In this document: piece by piece, positions 27,477 to 36,965 of the stretch
Position numbering within the stretch: position 1 is the first letter of the stretch
Layout of the letters: every line of letters begins with the position of its first letter
Source: Anderseniella sp.
GTDB lineage: Bacteria; Pseudomonadota; Alphaproteobacteria; Rhizobiales; Aestuariivirgaceae
Reading direction: 5' to 3'
Assembly: GCA_030626025.1 (NCBI GenBank)
Contig: DAOUPT010000010.1
Span: 1 to 64,000 of the forward strand
DNA: 64,000 nucleotides
The notes under the pieces: model-generated
Database searches by the model: none
The model's input: the letters and a program-made list of their open reading frames with translations, nothing else
Told to the model about the DNA's origin: nothing
Translations under genes and position numbers: made by a program

Positions 27477-28859
27477 TTACTGGGCAAATCCAATTGGTCG
27501 GTCGGCAGCTTTGAGAATAGCTTCAAAGTTACTTGCCAATTTATCAGATGGGCGAACGGACTTGCCTCTTAACCGGCGAGTTGGACGAGTAGAAAACATG
27601 TCCCTTTTCGCTGCTCGATTAACTACCAGACGGTCTGACTTACCCGAGCGGACAACGCCGGAGCGAATTGGCTTTGGTTTTGCCACCGCTTTAGATTTCC
27701 CGGTAAGAGCGGCAATCATCATCTCAAGGGCCGACTTGTCTTCACCGCTTAATATTGTGTCAGTTGAACCGGTTTCCGGTTTGTCACCCAATGTAAATGG
27801 TTGCGGTGCTCCATCGCGCCTGATCAATTTGTTCATATCGCCCGACCACCAGAATTCATTGGAAGCATAGGCAGTCTGCATGGGCTTGAGCAATGGAACC
27901 TGAGTTGCCGTACCCGCACGGACCATACCGGCAAAACTGCTTTTGCCTGATTTGTTGGTACGTTGGACAACCTCAGTGGTGTTGTTTTCAAGATTGGTTG
28001 CGGCAAGCAAAGTTCCGATACTATCGCTTACCAACGATGGACGCTGACTAAAGTTCTGCTGGCCAGCCGGAGCTGAAACCGCAACGATATAGGTTTCAGC
28101 TGCTGCTGCTGCCATCGCCACTTCAAGAGGCCGTGGACGCGGTACTGGAACCGATGCGATGCGACGAATTGTATTTTTTCGAAAACTGCGCGGTACAATA
28201 TCAAGCGGACCTTTGGCCGAGGCGACCAAAACTGTCGGAGTAGATGGTCGTGTATGGCGGGCACCGATTGTATAGCGGTGATTTTTGATAACACTGGCCA
28301 GCCGTGACCGGCTCATTCTTGGCCAATGACGAACCGTACCTGAATCCACATGTACGAAACCGTGTCGTCCCGAACGCGGATAATAGCCAACGCCACCGAC
28401 CCGACGAGCCAGCGCACTACCGCGCAGGCGGGATGTAGGCACATCAGGAAAATAGACGTCAATTGCCTTGCCCCTGACATGCTGACTGTGGCGGGCCACT
28501 TTGCGGCCTATCCGGCGAAGCATGCTGTTTGTTGTTTGTGAGCGAAAAGCGGAAACAATATGAGCAGGTTTCTTGGCCCCGAGATCTTTGTACAATTCCC
28601 AAAGCAAGTCGATAGTAACGGGATCCATTTGTGTTGCTTTGTTACGTCGCCAGTCTCTGAAAAACCAGTTTAGTTTGCGCATGGCAGAGGGAATATAACG
28701 ACCGTCTTTTTTATAGGTCAGCGTCATCGATTCTTTGGTGTGCGGAAAATATAACGACAGGGTACGCGTTTCCGCGCTGGCGGTCGCTGCAAAGCTAATG
28801 GCCAGAAAAGCTGTCACAAATACAGCATAAACAGATTTTTTAAAAAGTCCGCTGATCAT
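27477..28859 (-). CDS. Exported DUF882 / peptidase M15-type murein peptidase
   Basis: A 460-residue exported protein. A signal peptide (about 1-29, ending ATASA) is followed by a zinc peptidase domain of about 160 residues. The metal motifs are SQHVRGKAIDVYF (HxxGxAxD) and HGFVHVDSG (HxD), as in YcbK/MepK-type enzymes that trim peptide cross-links in peptidoglycan. The C-terminal 250 residues are low-complexity, rich in Arg, Ser and Pro, with no known domain. It lies near a large L,D-transpeptidase gene on the same strand, fitting joint cross-link turnover. A TTG 17 codons upstream is an alternative start. Confidence 0.85.
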   Translation of the reverse strand: MISGLFKKSVYAVFVTAFLAISFAATASAETRTLSLYFPHTKESMTLTYKKDGRYIPSAMRKLNWFFRDWRRNKATQMDPVTIDLLWELYKDLGAKKPAHIVSAFRSQTTNSMLRRIGRKVARHSQHVRGKAIDVYFPDVPTSRLRGSALARRVGGVGYYPRSGRHGFVHVDSGTVRHWPRMSRSRLASVIKNHRYTIGARHTRPSTPTVLVASAKGPLDIVPRSFRKNTIRRIASVPVPRPRPLEVAMAAAAAETYIVAVSAPAGQQNFSQRPSLVSDSIGTLLAATNLENNTTEVVQRTNKSGKSSFAGMVRAGTATQVPLLKPMQTAYASNEFWWSGDMNKLIRRDGAPQPFTLGDKPETGSTDTILSGEDKSALEMMIAALTGKSKAVAKPKPIRSGVVRSGKSDRLVVNRAAKRDMFSTRPTRRLRGKSVRPSDKLASNFEAILKAADRPIGFAQ

Positions 28860-29117
28860 CAATATTTTAGACGCAAGAGGATAGTTCGCGAAGGCGATAT
28901 TTTTACTCAACTTTACACACTAGATCAAGTCTCCCCGATCCCCATCAAATTCCTCGTGCACTGGTCCCCTTTTGGTTCCACAAGAATTCTATGTATCACT
29001 ACATCAATTTGTGACTGACCACAAGATTAAGGCACAGGTTAGGCAACATTTAACAAGCCTGATTTTGCTCTAATATGCTTAATCGGTAGTTAATGAATTA
29101 AATTTTTGCCTAACCGG

Positions 29118-31085
29118 CTAATTTGACGCGACAGTGATCAGGTTCAAAGCCCGGTCGAGCCGTCTGTCACGACCATACACATCACCAAAATAGCTGACAT
29201 TTCCCTGCTGATCTGCCCAGGCGGTGAAATAGGTCAAATATACCGGTATGCTGTTTTTGAGGCGCACCGACCTGTTTTTTCCGGCGGCGATTTTGTCATC
29301 TATCCGGCTGCGGCTCCAACCCAATATGTTTTCTGCAAACTTGAGCGGATTTTTCACCCGCACACAACCGTGACTATAGGCACGTGATGAACGCGCAAAC
29401 AGGTGCTTTGACGGCGTGTCATGCAGGTAAATTGCATGCTTGTTTGGAAAAAGAAACTTTATCCGGCCAAGAGCATTTCTTGTACCGGGAGGCTGGCGAA
29501 CAGAAAAGGGCACCCGCGATCCACCATAATTATACCAGTCGATGCTGCTTGAACTGACTTTCTTGCCCCTGCCATTATAAACTTCAAAACCTCGCTGATC
29601 GAGATAGCCGGGATTAGCCTGCAAACGTGGCAACATTTCCTTGGTTATAATAGACTGAGGAACCCCCCAATAAGGATTGAAAACCACAGTTTCCATTTTA
29701 TCGATGAAAAACGAGGTTTGATTTTTCGGTTTACCGACGACAATCCGGGTTTGCCAGACCTGTCGGTTGTTATTCATGACCTCAAGCTTGAACGAAGCCT
29801 GATTGACAAACACATGTTTGTTACCAAAATCGCGCGGTAACCAGCGCATCCGCTCCATGTTCATCACCAGCAAATTGCGCTTGTTGACCTTTTTCCGACC
29901 GTTAAACGCTGCAAAAGTCCGGCGACCGACAATCCCATCTGCCGACAATCCTTTCGACTTTTGAAACTCTTTTACCGCATCAAACAGAGCATCGTCGTAA
30001 TAGGACAATTGGGCCTTAGCTGATGTGTCTTCTTCGACTGGCTTGGCCAGTAGCCCGGTGTCTTGCAGACGTTTGCGAATGAGCAAGATTCTCTCATCTG
30101 ACCGGTGTAGCTTGATGGATCCGCCTGTCGGTATATGGGCAAACGATTTTTCTGGTGCCTGGTTATCTAAACTGGCCAAAGCACTTTTAAATGCCCCATA
30201 AGATTTATGGCTGGGATGCAGTGAAGCCAAATAGCTTTCTGGATTATTGGCTTTTGTTACAGCGGCAATAATTTTGCTGCTGGCAATTTTTGGCGGCGCA
30301 AGATCATGGTATCCGCTTAACCGGTTTGGCACAATCCGGCCACCTGAAGCGTGTTGGCCATAGCGTACAGTCATCGCAGTGAGATTTATATCCAGTTGTG
30401 CAATAAGTTCCAGATCGCTTTCCACAACAGCCAGATCATCATTAAAACCGGTCAAACCGGCAGGCAAATAGTCAACAGCATTCAGACCATCAGAACCTGA
30501 CATCGCCAAATAGGCCAGCAATTGTTTACCTTTGGAGGAAATCCCGTCCATATCTGTCCAGACAGACTTGAAGCTGCGCGCTTTATAAAACGCCACAATG
30601 TCCTGCTTCTGCTTTTGAGTGACTTTTGTTGAAAGACTTGCGGCCTTTAAAACCTCAAAAATGGTTTGTGCCAGCGAATCATCAAGCTTACCACTACCAG
30701 TCAGATTTGAAGTCGGATTAAAACCTTTGGGTCCGGTTGCAGAAAACAGCGGAACAATCTGTTTGAGCGGTTGTTTTAAACGCCCATCTCCAAGGCGAAC
30801 CAACCTGTTGGCTCGATAGGTGTAGTTCAAATTCTTGACAGCTGGCTTGGCATTGATTGCAACCCGTTGCGGCGTTTTTTTGCGTTTTCTGCTTGAAAAT
30901 ACATCAAAAAAGTTAAATCCGCGGCTACGGGTTTTGTTTTTCCCCCTGGTATTTTTAACAGCTGTTTTCTTGTTGTTAAAACCATAGGACCGCTCAATAC
31001 TTTCCGCATTTGCTGGAATCGCAAAAGATCCCAGCAAAAAACCGGAAAAGATCGCAGCGAGCGCGGTATTAAGAATTCTCGACAT
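29118..31085 (-). CDS. L,D-transpeptidase, YcbB/LdtD-like
   Basis: This periplasmic enzyme forms 3-3 (mDap-mDap) cross-links in peptidoglycan. The 655 residues have a signal peptide (about 1-27, AIPANA), a long scaffold domain, and a peptidoglycan-binding domain around LFDAVKEFQKSKGLSADGIV. The YkuD catalytic domain shows IYLHDTP and the active-site Cys in YSHGCVRVKNP. GGAGG precedes the ATG. It is followed downstream by the DUF882 peptidase, 258 bp away. This YcbB form with its inserted scaffold is common in Alphaproteobacteria. Confidence 0.93.
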   Translation of the reverse strand: MSRILNTALAAIFSGFLLGSFAIPANAESIERSYGFNNKKTAVKNTRGKNKTRSRGFNFFDVFSSRKRKKTPQRVAINAKPAVKNLNYTYRANRLVRLGDGRLKQPLKQIVPLFSATGPKGFNPTSNLTGSGKLDDSLAQTIFEVLKAASLSTKVTQKQKQDIVAFYKARSFKSVWTDMDGISSKGKQLLAYLAMSGSDGLNAVDYLPAGLTGFNDDLAVVESDLELIAQLDINLTAMTVRYGQHASGGRIVPNRLSGYHDLAPPKIASSKIIAAVTKANNPESYLASLHPSHKSYGAFKSALASLDNQAPEKSFAHIPTGGSIKLHRSDERILLIRKRLQDTGLLAKPVEEDTSAKAQLSYYDDALFDAVKEFQKSKGLSADGIVGRRTFAAFNGRKKVNKRNLLVMNMERMRWLPRDFGNKHVFVNQASFKLEVMNNNRQVWQTRIVVGKPKNQTSFFIDKMETVVFNPYWGVPQSIITKEMLPRLQANPGYLDQRGFEVYNGRGKKVSSSSIDWYNYGGSRVPFSVRQPPGTRNALGRIKFLFPNKHAIYLHDTPSKHLFARSSRAYSHGCVRVKNPLKFAENILGWSRSRIDDKIAAGKNRSVRLKNSIPVYLTYFTAWADQQGNVSYFGDVYGRDRRLDRALNLITVASN

Positions 31086-31223
31086 ATTGCCTCCGTCAAA
31101 TATGGCCGCACACTACCTGTCGGCAGCATGACTTTCAAGAAGACGGGCAGGCAAATAATCACTTTAACGCGAGGTGTAACATTTTTTCACCATTCAGCCG
31201 GAAAACCAACCCTTCAAAAGGAT

Positions 31224-32723
31224 TCAGGCTTGTTCTTCGAGTCCCAATGACCGCATTTTTCGATAAAGTGTCGAACGACCTATGCCTAGTTTTCGGGCTA
31301 CTTGTGACATTTGTCCACGATAACGATGTAAAGCCAGACGAATCATGTCTTTCTCGATCTCTTCAAGCCTTCGGATATGGCCACCCTCTGTTACAGCGGA
31401 AATACCGACACCCGAACCATCTGAAACAGTACCAGCAACAGATATTGGATTGTCTGCACCGATCATTGCAGCTTCTCCGCTCGGCAATACTGGCTCAGGA
31501 GCCAAAGTTGGAGCATCCGGGATTGTCACATCAAAACCATCGACCAAAGCTGCAATTTGAGGGAAGTCCTCTACTTGCAAAATATCGCTTTCACACAAAA
31601 CAATGGCTCTGAAAATCGTATTTTCCAACTGTCGAACGTTACCCGGCCAAGTATATGCTTTCAGCAATTCAAGGGCTCGTGGCGCTAATCCGTGAACCCT
31701 ACGCCCTTCTTCGGCAGCGAAACGGATAACAAAATGTTCACAAAGTGCCGCAATATCACCAACACGCTCCCGTAGGGGCGGAACATTTACCGGAAAGACG
31801 TTTAACCGATAATACAGATCTTCGCGGAATTCGCCAGCCTTGACCATTTCGATCATGTTGCGGTTTGTCGCTGAAATAAGCCTGAAATCAACCTTGACCG
31901 GTTTTCGCGCGCCAACCGGATCAACTTCACCTTCCTGAAGCGCCCGCAGCAGTTTAACTTGCATATCGAGCGGCAATTCGGCCACTTCATCAAGGAACAA
32001 AGTACCACCGCTGGCTTCCTGAAACTTGCCAATGTGTTTTGCGACAGCTCCGGTAAAGGACCCTTTTTCATGTCCAAAAAGCGTGCTCTCGACCAGATTA
32101 ACCGGAATCGCACCGCAGTTTACTGTTACAAACGGCTTTCCCACCCGGTCACTTTCGCCCTGAATAGCCCGGGCAACCATTTCCTTGCCAACACCTGATT
32201 CACCTTCGATCAGGACGGGAATTGTCGAACTCGCAGCACGTTGGCCCAGTTTGGTCACATTGGCCATTGCCGGGCTTGAGGCAATCAGCTCGTCAAAAGT
32301 CAAACGACCGGCAACCTTTGAATTAAGCCGCTTTACCTCTTCAGTCAGGCGGTTGACTTTGAGCAGATTTTGGATGGATATCCGCAATCGTTCAGGACTT
32401 ACCGGCTTGACAACAAAATCATCAGCACCGGCCCGCATGGCTTTAACAACCGTTTCAATGGAGCCTTGTGCAGTTTGAACAATGACCGGCATGTCAGCCC
32501 GATGCACACTCAATTTTTCAAGAAACTCCATGCCATCCATACCCGGCATGACTAAATCAAGAATAATCAAGCCGATTGTCGCCCCGGTGTTACTGGCCAG
32601 AATTTCCAACCCTTTTTCACCGCCATCTGCAGTAAAGGGCGTAAAACCAAACCGTTTGGTCGTCGCTTCAAGAATGCGAAGCTGGGCGGGGTCATCGTCA
32701 ATAATCAAAATACGTTGTGTCAT
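31224..32723 (-). CDS. Sigma-54-dependent response regulator (NtrC family)
   Basis: A 499-residue regulator with three domains. The receiver domain (about 1-120) has the phosphoacceptor Asp in LIILDLVMPGMDG. The AAA+ domain shows Walker A GESGVGKE, the sigma-54 contact loop GSFTGA, and Walker B GGTLFLDEVAEL. A Fis-type helix-turn-helix closes the protein (QVARKLGIGRSTLYRKMR). A long glycine- and proline-containing linker joins the last two. No sensor kinase gene is adjacent, so its signal is unknown. The frame is open 56 codons upstream but the receiver domain begins MTQRILIIDDD. Confidence 0.93.
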   Translation of the reverse strand: MTQRILIIDDDPAQLRILEATTKRFGFTPFTADGGEKGLEILASNTGATIGLIILDLVMPGMDGMEFLEKLSVHRADMPVIVQTAQGSIETVVKAMRAGADDFVVKPVSPERLRISIQNLLKVNRLTEEVKRLNSKVAGRLTFDELIASSPAMANVTKLGQRAASSTIPVLIEGESGVGKEMVARAIQGESDRVGKPFVTVNCGAIPVNLVESTLFGHEKGSFTGAVAKHIGKFQEASGGTLFLDEVAELPLDMQVKLLRALQEGEVDPVGARKPVKVDFRLISATNRNMIEMVKAGEFREDLYYRLNVFPVNVPPLRERVGDIAALCEHFVIRFAAEEGRRVHGLAPRALELLKAYTWPGNVRQLENTIFRAIVLCESDILQVEDFPQIAALVDGFDVTIPDAPTLAPEPVLPSGEAAMIGADNPISVAGTVSDGSGVGISAVTEGGHIRRLEEIEKDMIRLALHRYRGQMSQVARKLGIGRSTLYRKMRSLGLEEQA

Positions 32724-33026
32724 AAGTGCTGGTAAACCAATATTTGTTTTCGTTTCCGGTCTGCAATAAATAAAGATCAAGCTTAAACCTGACCTCATCA
32801 TCCCCGATCGAACCGGCGTTCTAAAAACCAAATTGACATGTAAGCGTAAACGCAGACTTAAAATCACACCAGTTTGATACAACTTTGGCAACTTTTTACA
32901 AAAACAACACTCAATTAGCCGAAAAACCTATTAACTATTTCAAGTTTCGCTAATTTTTCCTGTCATGCCGTGAATTGATCTTCTACTTAAAGCCATGTCG
33001 CCAACACCAAAACAGGCACCAGAAGA
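32724..33026. other. Intergenic region, no gene seen
   Basis: This 303-bp gap separates the sigma-54 regulator (leftward) from the end of the anthranilate operon (also leftward). It is AT-rich near 32880-32960 and must hold the regulator's promoter. No convincing sigma-70 or sigma-54 promoter, terminator or small ORF could be picked out by eye. Confidence 0.5.
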
Positions 33027-33422
33027 TTATTCAGGCACAACTGCCGTTGCCTCTATCTCCAGCTTGGCACCAACTTCAATGAGACCCGCAACCTGCACAA
33101 GACTCATGGCGGGATAATATCGCCCGAAAACTTCGCGATACGTTGCACCAACTTGCTCAAGTGAACTCAGATATTCGTGTTTGTCGATCACGTACCACGT
33201 CAAACGGACAATATGTTGAGGTCCGGCACCGGCAGCTTCAAGACATGCATTGATATTTGATAAGGCCTGTTTGGTCTGGGCAACAAAATCATCAGACTCA
33301 AATTCCTCTTTTTCATTCCAGCCAACCTGACCGGCGATAAATACCATTCGACCGGTTGCTGAAATAACATTGGAATACCCCTTTGGGCGCATCCAGCCCG
33401 GCGGGTTAAAACTAGTGTTCAT
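33027..33422 (-). CDS. RidA family (YjgF) protein
   Basis: The 131-residue trimeric-fold protein belongs to the Rid family, whose members hydrolyse reactive enamines/imines to ketones and ammonia. Family stretches are FIAGQVGWNE, NINACLEAAGAG and IVRLTWYV with the substrate-binding Arg. It is the last gene of the 2-aminobenzoate operon, 4 bp after the thioesterase stop. Degrading the amino ring makes enamine-type intermediates, so deaminating these is a reasonable role here; that is inference. Sequence distance suggests a Rid subgroup other than housekeeping RidA. Confidence 0.86.
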   Translation of the reverse strand: MNTSFNPPGWMRPKGYSNVISATGRMVFIAGQVGWNEKEEFESDDFVAQTKQALSNINACLEAAGAGPQHIVRLTWYVIDKHEYLSSLEQVGATYREVFGRYYPAMSLVQVAGLIEVGAKLEIEATAVVPE

Positions 33423-33426
33423 GGCT

Positions 33427-33849
33427 TTACTCCATTATTAAAAATTCTTGTATCTGTCTTCGAAGTTCTACCGGCAGCGGTTTTGAAACCGGTTTCCCGT
33501 CATCGCCATCAACATAAACAATGGTCATCTCTACCTTTAACCGCTGTTGTCTCTGGCATGACACCTCGATTTGTAACGAGATGCTTGACTGACCAATTCG
33601 GGTAACACCCAGTTCAAAGCGCAACTCATCCCCTAACCGGCTGGGCGCAAAAAACTTGCAGTGAATATCGACCAAAGGAATGCCGGCTTTTTCATCGAAA
33701 TGCATCTTGGCAAAAGACAGCTCCAGTGGCCCGGCAAACCAGTCTTCAACCGTCGCGCTGATCATTTCAAAATACCGCGGGTAAAAAACAATGCCGGCTG
33801 CATCAATCTGGCTGAAACGAACTGTTTGGATGGCAATAAACTTGTTCAT
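33427..33849 (-). CDS. Acyl-CoA thioesterase, 4-hydroxybenzoyl-CoA thioesterase family
   Basis: The 140-residue hotdog-fold protein carries the 4HBT signature VRFSQIDAAGIVFYPRYFEM, with the catalytic Asp in QIDAAGIV. It probably hydrolyses an aromatic or ring-derived CoA thioester, perhaps to release dead-end CoA esters in the 2-aminobenzoate pathway. Its start overlaps the stop of the oxidoreductase-ligase fusion gene by 4 bp (ATGA), so translation is coupled, and the RidA gene follows 4 bp after it. Confidence 0.88.
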   Translation of the reverse strand: MNKFIAIQTVRFSQIDAAGIVFYPRYFEMISATVEDWFAGPLELSFAKMHFDEKAGIPLVDIHCKFFAPSRLGDELRFELGVTRIGQSSISLQIEVSCQRQQRLKVEMTIVYVDGDDGKPVSKPLPVELRRQIQEFLIME

Positions 33850-36800
33850 TGACTGTGTCCTTTGGCTGAGTTTCTCAAATGGTGGCGCCGGATTTTTCCG
33901 GTCGCAGTTTTTGGCAACTGATCGGCAAATACAATAGAGCGTGGATATTTGTAGGGAGCAATGGTTGCTTTTACATGGCTTTGCAATTGCTTGATCATAT
34001 CATCATCGGTTGTTGCACCGGGCACTAAAACAATATGCGCTTCGACAATCTGGCCCCGGGCATTGTCTAATGCACCAATGACAGCACATTCACTCACCAA
34101 AGTGTGCTCAAGTAAAGCGTTCTCAACCTCCAGTCCCGATATATTGTAACCGGCAGAAATAATCATGTCATCATGGCGGGTATGAAAAGCAATGTGTCCA
34201 TCTTCGTCCATATGACAGGCATCGCCGGTAATATTCCAACCATTCTGGACGTAGTCGCTCTGGCGCGGGTCATCAAAATACCGGCAACCAGTAGGACCTT
34301 TAACGGCAAGCCGTCCAATTTTTCCAGCCGGTAATCTGACACCGTTTTCATCAAGCACCGCAAGTTCGTAGCCCTTAATTGCCGGACCAATAAAACCGGG
34401 TTTACTGTTTCTACACAAGGAACCGGCAAAGGCATGAAGCACTTCAGTCGATCCGATAACTTCGGCCAAATTGATACCGAGCTCCCCTATCAGCTGATCG
34501 CGCACCGGCCTTGGCAAGGCCTCGCCAGAAGATACCGCCAGACGCAAGCGCGACAATACAAGGGCAGCATCGTGTTTAGCCAATTGCTGATAAAATGTCG
34601 GCACGGTAAAACATACACTTGCCTCATAGTGATCGATGGCAGCAAGGTATTGCTCAGGAGTATAATGTCCGTTGAGAACCGTACAGGCACCCGCGTAAAA
34701 AGGAAAAATCAACAATCCACCAAGTCCGAATGTAAACGCCAACGGCGAGGTGCTTATAAAGACGTCGTCTTGTATCGGATCAATAATATGCCGCCCCACG
34801 GTCTCGCATATGGAAATGATATCCCTGTGAAAGTGAACCGTTGCTTTAGGGTTGCCCGTCGTACCGGAAGTAAATGCAATAATCGATACATCATTTGCAA
34901 GCGTTGGGCAGGTCGGGCAAATATCTGAACCCTTGTTCATAAGGTTGTAGAGGTCACCACCATCGGGTTGAAAACTCAGCGTCCGACATGTGAACTCCGC
35001 CTGCCCGGCAGCTTGGTGCAATTCCCCAACCCCGGCCCCATCACTTATAGCAAGCACTGGTCGGGAGATATCGATCAGCTTTTGTAATTCATTGGCACGC
35101 AGCAGCGACAAGGTTGTTACCGCCACTGCGCCGATCTTTTGAATAGCCAGCCAGATTGCAGCAACTTCAGGCGAATTGGCCGCATAAATCAGAACCCGGT
35201 TGCCGGGTTCAACGTCATAGTATTGAGTAAGAACATTGGCAATTCTACACACTCGCGAATTAAGCTCGCCATAAGTCCAGGTCTGGCCCTTGCCGCGAAC
35301 TGCAACCCTGTTTGCCCCGTTACCTTCAAGGTTTCTATCGAGAAGCAGACTGACACAATTCAGCAGTCCTGTTTGAGTAATGTTATCCAATGGCAAAATT
35401 TCCGGCCACTGATCTTGCATCGGCAACCGGTCAAAAACAAAGCGATCTTGTTGCGGGCTTTGGGACACACGAAAGCCTGCATCCACTCGGGCCGATTTCC
35501 AATCCGGCGCCGTCAAACGGCGTTTTCCATCGGCTGTTTTAGCGATACCCGGTTCGTCAAGGTTGGTACGGTCCCAGAGCTTACAGGTCACAGGTTTATG
35601 AGCCTGATCGAGCCCTTCGCAATAATTGCTGTATTCGCAATGACGAACATCTTGAGAATGATCATCGCGGATTTTTGCAAACCAGTCCGGGTCGGCAAGA
35701 GATTGACGAGCCGCACCAACGATATCTGCGATATCAGATCGCAACACACTTTCAGCCATCTCAAAATTATGTATCCCACCGGCGGCAACAACAGGTGCAT
35801 CAAAACCGGCCTGACGCACCGCCTGCCGGATAGCTTTGGTTGCAGCAAAGTTGCGCCCGAATGGTCCCACTTCATCAGACAGATGATGAGGCATACATTC
35901 ATAACCGCTGCGTCCGGTATAAGGGTAGGCCGGATTACCCAGCTTTGGTTGTTTTGCATCATCAAATTTGCCACCGCGTGACAGGGAAAGAAAATCCATC
36001 CCGGCATTGGCAAATTTGACGGCAAAGTAGCAAATATCAGAGAGTGAACTACCACCCTCAATTGTTTCATCAGCAAGAAATCTCGCACCAACAACAAAAC
36101 GCTTACCGGTAGCGTTCCGAGCCGCCTTAAAAACCTCCAGCGGCAACCGCACCCGGTTTTGTTTACTGCAACCATAGCCATCATCACGAGTATTAGTGGC
36201 TGACAGAAAAGACGCCATCGTATAGGCGTGAGCAAAATGTAATTCCACCCCGTCAAAACCGGCCTGTTCGGCCCGCCGCGCAGCATTGGCAAACAGGACC
36301 GGCAATTCTTGCGGCAACGTCCGAATATGTGGCAGGTAGGTGTCGGTTATTTTTTCACGATGACCCATTGTTAGCGATTGCCATTCACGCAACGTGAGTA
36401 CTTTTTCCAACGCTTCACCGTTCAACACGGCAAGCGCCGCCCGCACTTCATCTTGTGCCGCTTTGGGCATGTTTAGTTGTTCACGATGACTGTCTGAAAT
36501 TTCAAGAAACCGGGAAAGGAATTTTTCGCGTGGCGATCGTCGTCTAACAGCAAGAAAATCAATGATCTGTATAAAGAGTTTTGTCTGGCCCTCACTCTCT
36601 TGTTTTACCCGCTCGACCAACTTTGCCAACCCGGACAAATAGCTATCATTGCTGATCCGCAATAAGGGACCAGATGGAATATCGCGAATGCCTGTGGCCT
36701 CAACAACAATCGCTGCCGGACGACTACTTGCAAAACGACCATACCAATCAAGCACCGCAGGCGTTACATTACCGTCTTTATCCGCCCGCCAGGGCACCAT

Positions 36801-36941
36801 CGCCGGCACCCAGCTTCGCGCCCGCAAATTTAACCGACCAACCGACAATGGAGAAAACAATAACGACCGGGACACCTCCTCTGGCCCCGGCGGAACACCA
36901 GCCCCAGAACTCCACTTGATTTTTTGTGGCGGTTTCCACAT
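33846..36941 (-). CDS. Fusion of Old Yellow Enzyme-like oxidoreductase with benzoate/2-aminobenzoate-CoA ligase-like domain
   Basis: One open frame of 1031 residues joins two complete enzymes. Residues about 27-480 form an OYE-like flavin domain (GVELHFAHAYTMASFL, TRDDGYG, PVVAAGGI). Its usual HxGR substrate motif is replaced by QIIDFLAVRRR, and only three Cys (435, 441, 453) remain of a typical four-Cys Fe-S site. Residues about 500-1031 form an AMP-forming CoA ligase with all core motifs: AFTSGTTGNPKA (689-700), GSTEV, GDACHMDEDGHI and PKTATGKIRR. The ligase half resembles the separate ligase just upstream (same NARGQIVEAHIVL and APYKYPRSI). A short linker (about 481-499) joins them. RBS AGGG precedes the ATG. 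The joint function is unknown. Confidence 0.85.
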   Translation of the reverse strand: MWKPPQKIKWSSGAGVPPGPEEVSRSLLFSPLSVGRLNLRARSWVPAMVPWRADKDGNVTPAVLDWYGRFASSRPAAIVVEATGIRDIPSGPLLRISNDSYLSGLAKLVERVKQESEGQTKLFIQIIDFLAVRRRSPREKFLSRFLEISDSHREQLNMPKAAQDEVRAALAVLNGEALEKVLTLREWQSLTMGHREKITDTYLPHIRTLPQELPVLFANAARRAEQAGFDGVELHFAHAYTMASFLSATNTRDDGYGCSKQNRVRLPLEVFKAARNATGKRFVVGARFLADETIEGGSSLSDICYFAVKFANAGMDFLSLSRGGKFDDAKQPKLGNPAYPYTGRSGYECMPHHLSDEVGPFGRNFAATKAIRQAVRQAGFDAPVVAAGGIHNFEMAESVLRSDIADIVGAARQSLADPDWFAKIRDDHSQDVRHCEYSNYCEGLDQAHKPVTCKLWDRTNLDEPGIAKTADGKRRLTAPDWKSARVDAGFRVSQSPQQDRFVFDRLPMQDQWPEILPLDNITQTGLLNCVSLLLDRNLEGNGANRVAVRGKGQTWTYGELNSRVCRIANVLTQYYDVEPGNRVLIYAANSPEVAAIWLAIQKIGAVAVTTLSLLRANELQKLIDISRPVLAISDGAGVGELHQAAGQAEFTCRTLSFQPDGGDLYNLMNKGSDICPTCPTLANDVSIIAFTSGTTGNPKATVHFHRDIISICETVGRHIIDPIQDDVFISTSPLAFTFGLGGLLIFPFYAGACTVLNGHYTPEQYLAAIDHYEASVCFTVPTFYQQLAKHDAALVLSRLRLAVSSGEALPRPVRDQLIGELGINLAEVIGSTEVLHAFAGSLCRNSKPGFIGPAIKGYELAVLDENGVRLPAGKIGRLAVKGPTGCRYFDDPRQSDYVQNGWNITGDACHMDEDGHIAFHTRHDDMIISAGYNISGLEVENALLEHTLVSECAVIGALDNARGQIVEAHIVLVPGATTDDDMIKQLQSHVKATIAPYKYPRSIVFADQLPKTATGKIRRHHLRNSAKGHSQ

Positions 36942-36965
36942 TTCGCTTTTACCCTGGTTTGTTAC

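Noticed and set aside
35139-35981. Rightward 280-codon ORF opposite the fusion gene
   Set aside because: It is antisense to strongly recognisable ligase and oxidoreductase sequence and has no family features of its own.
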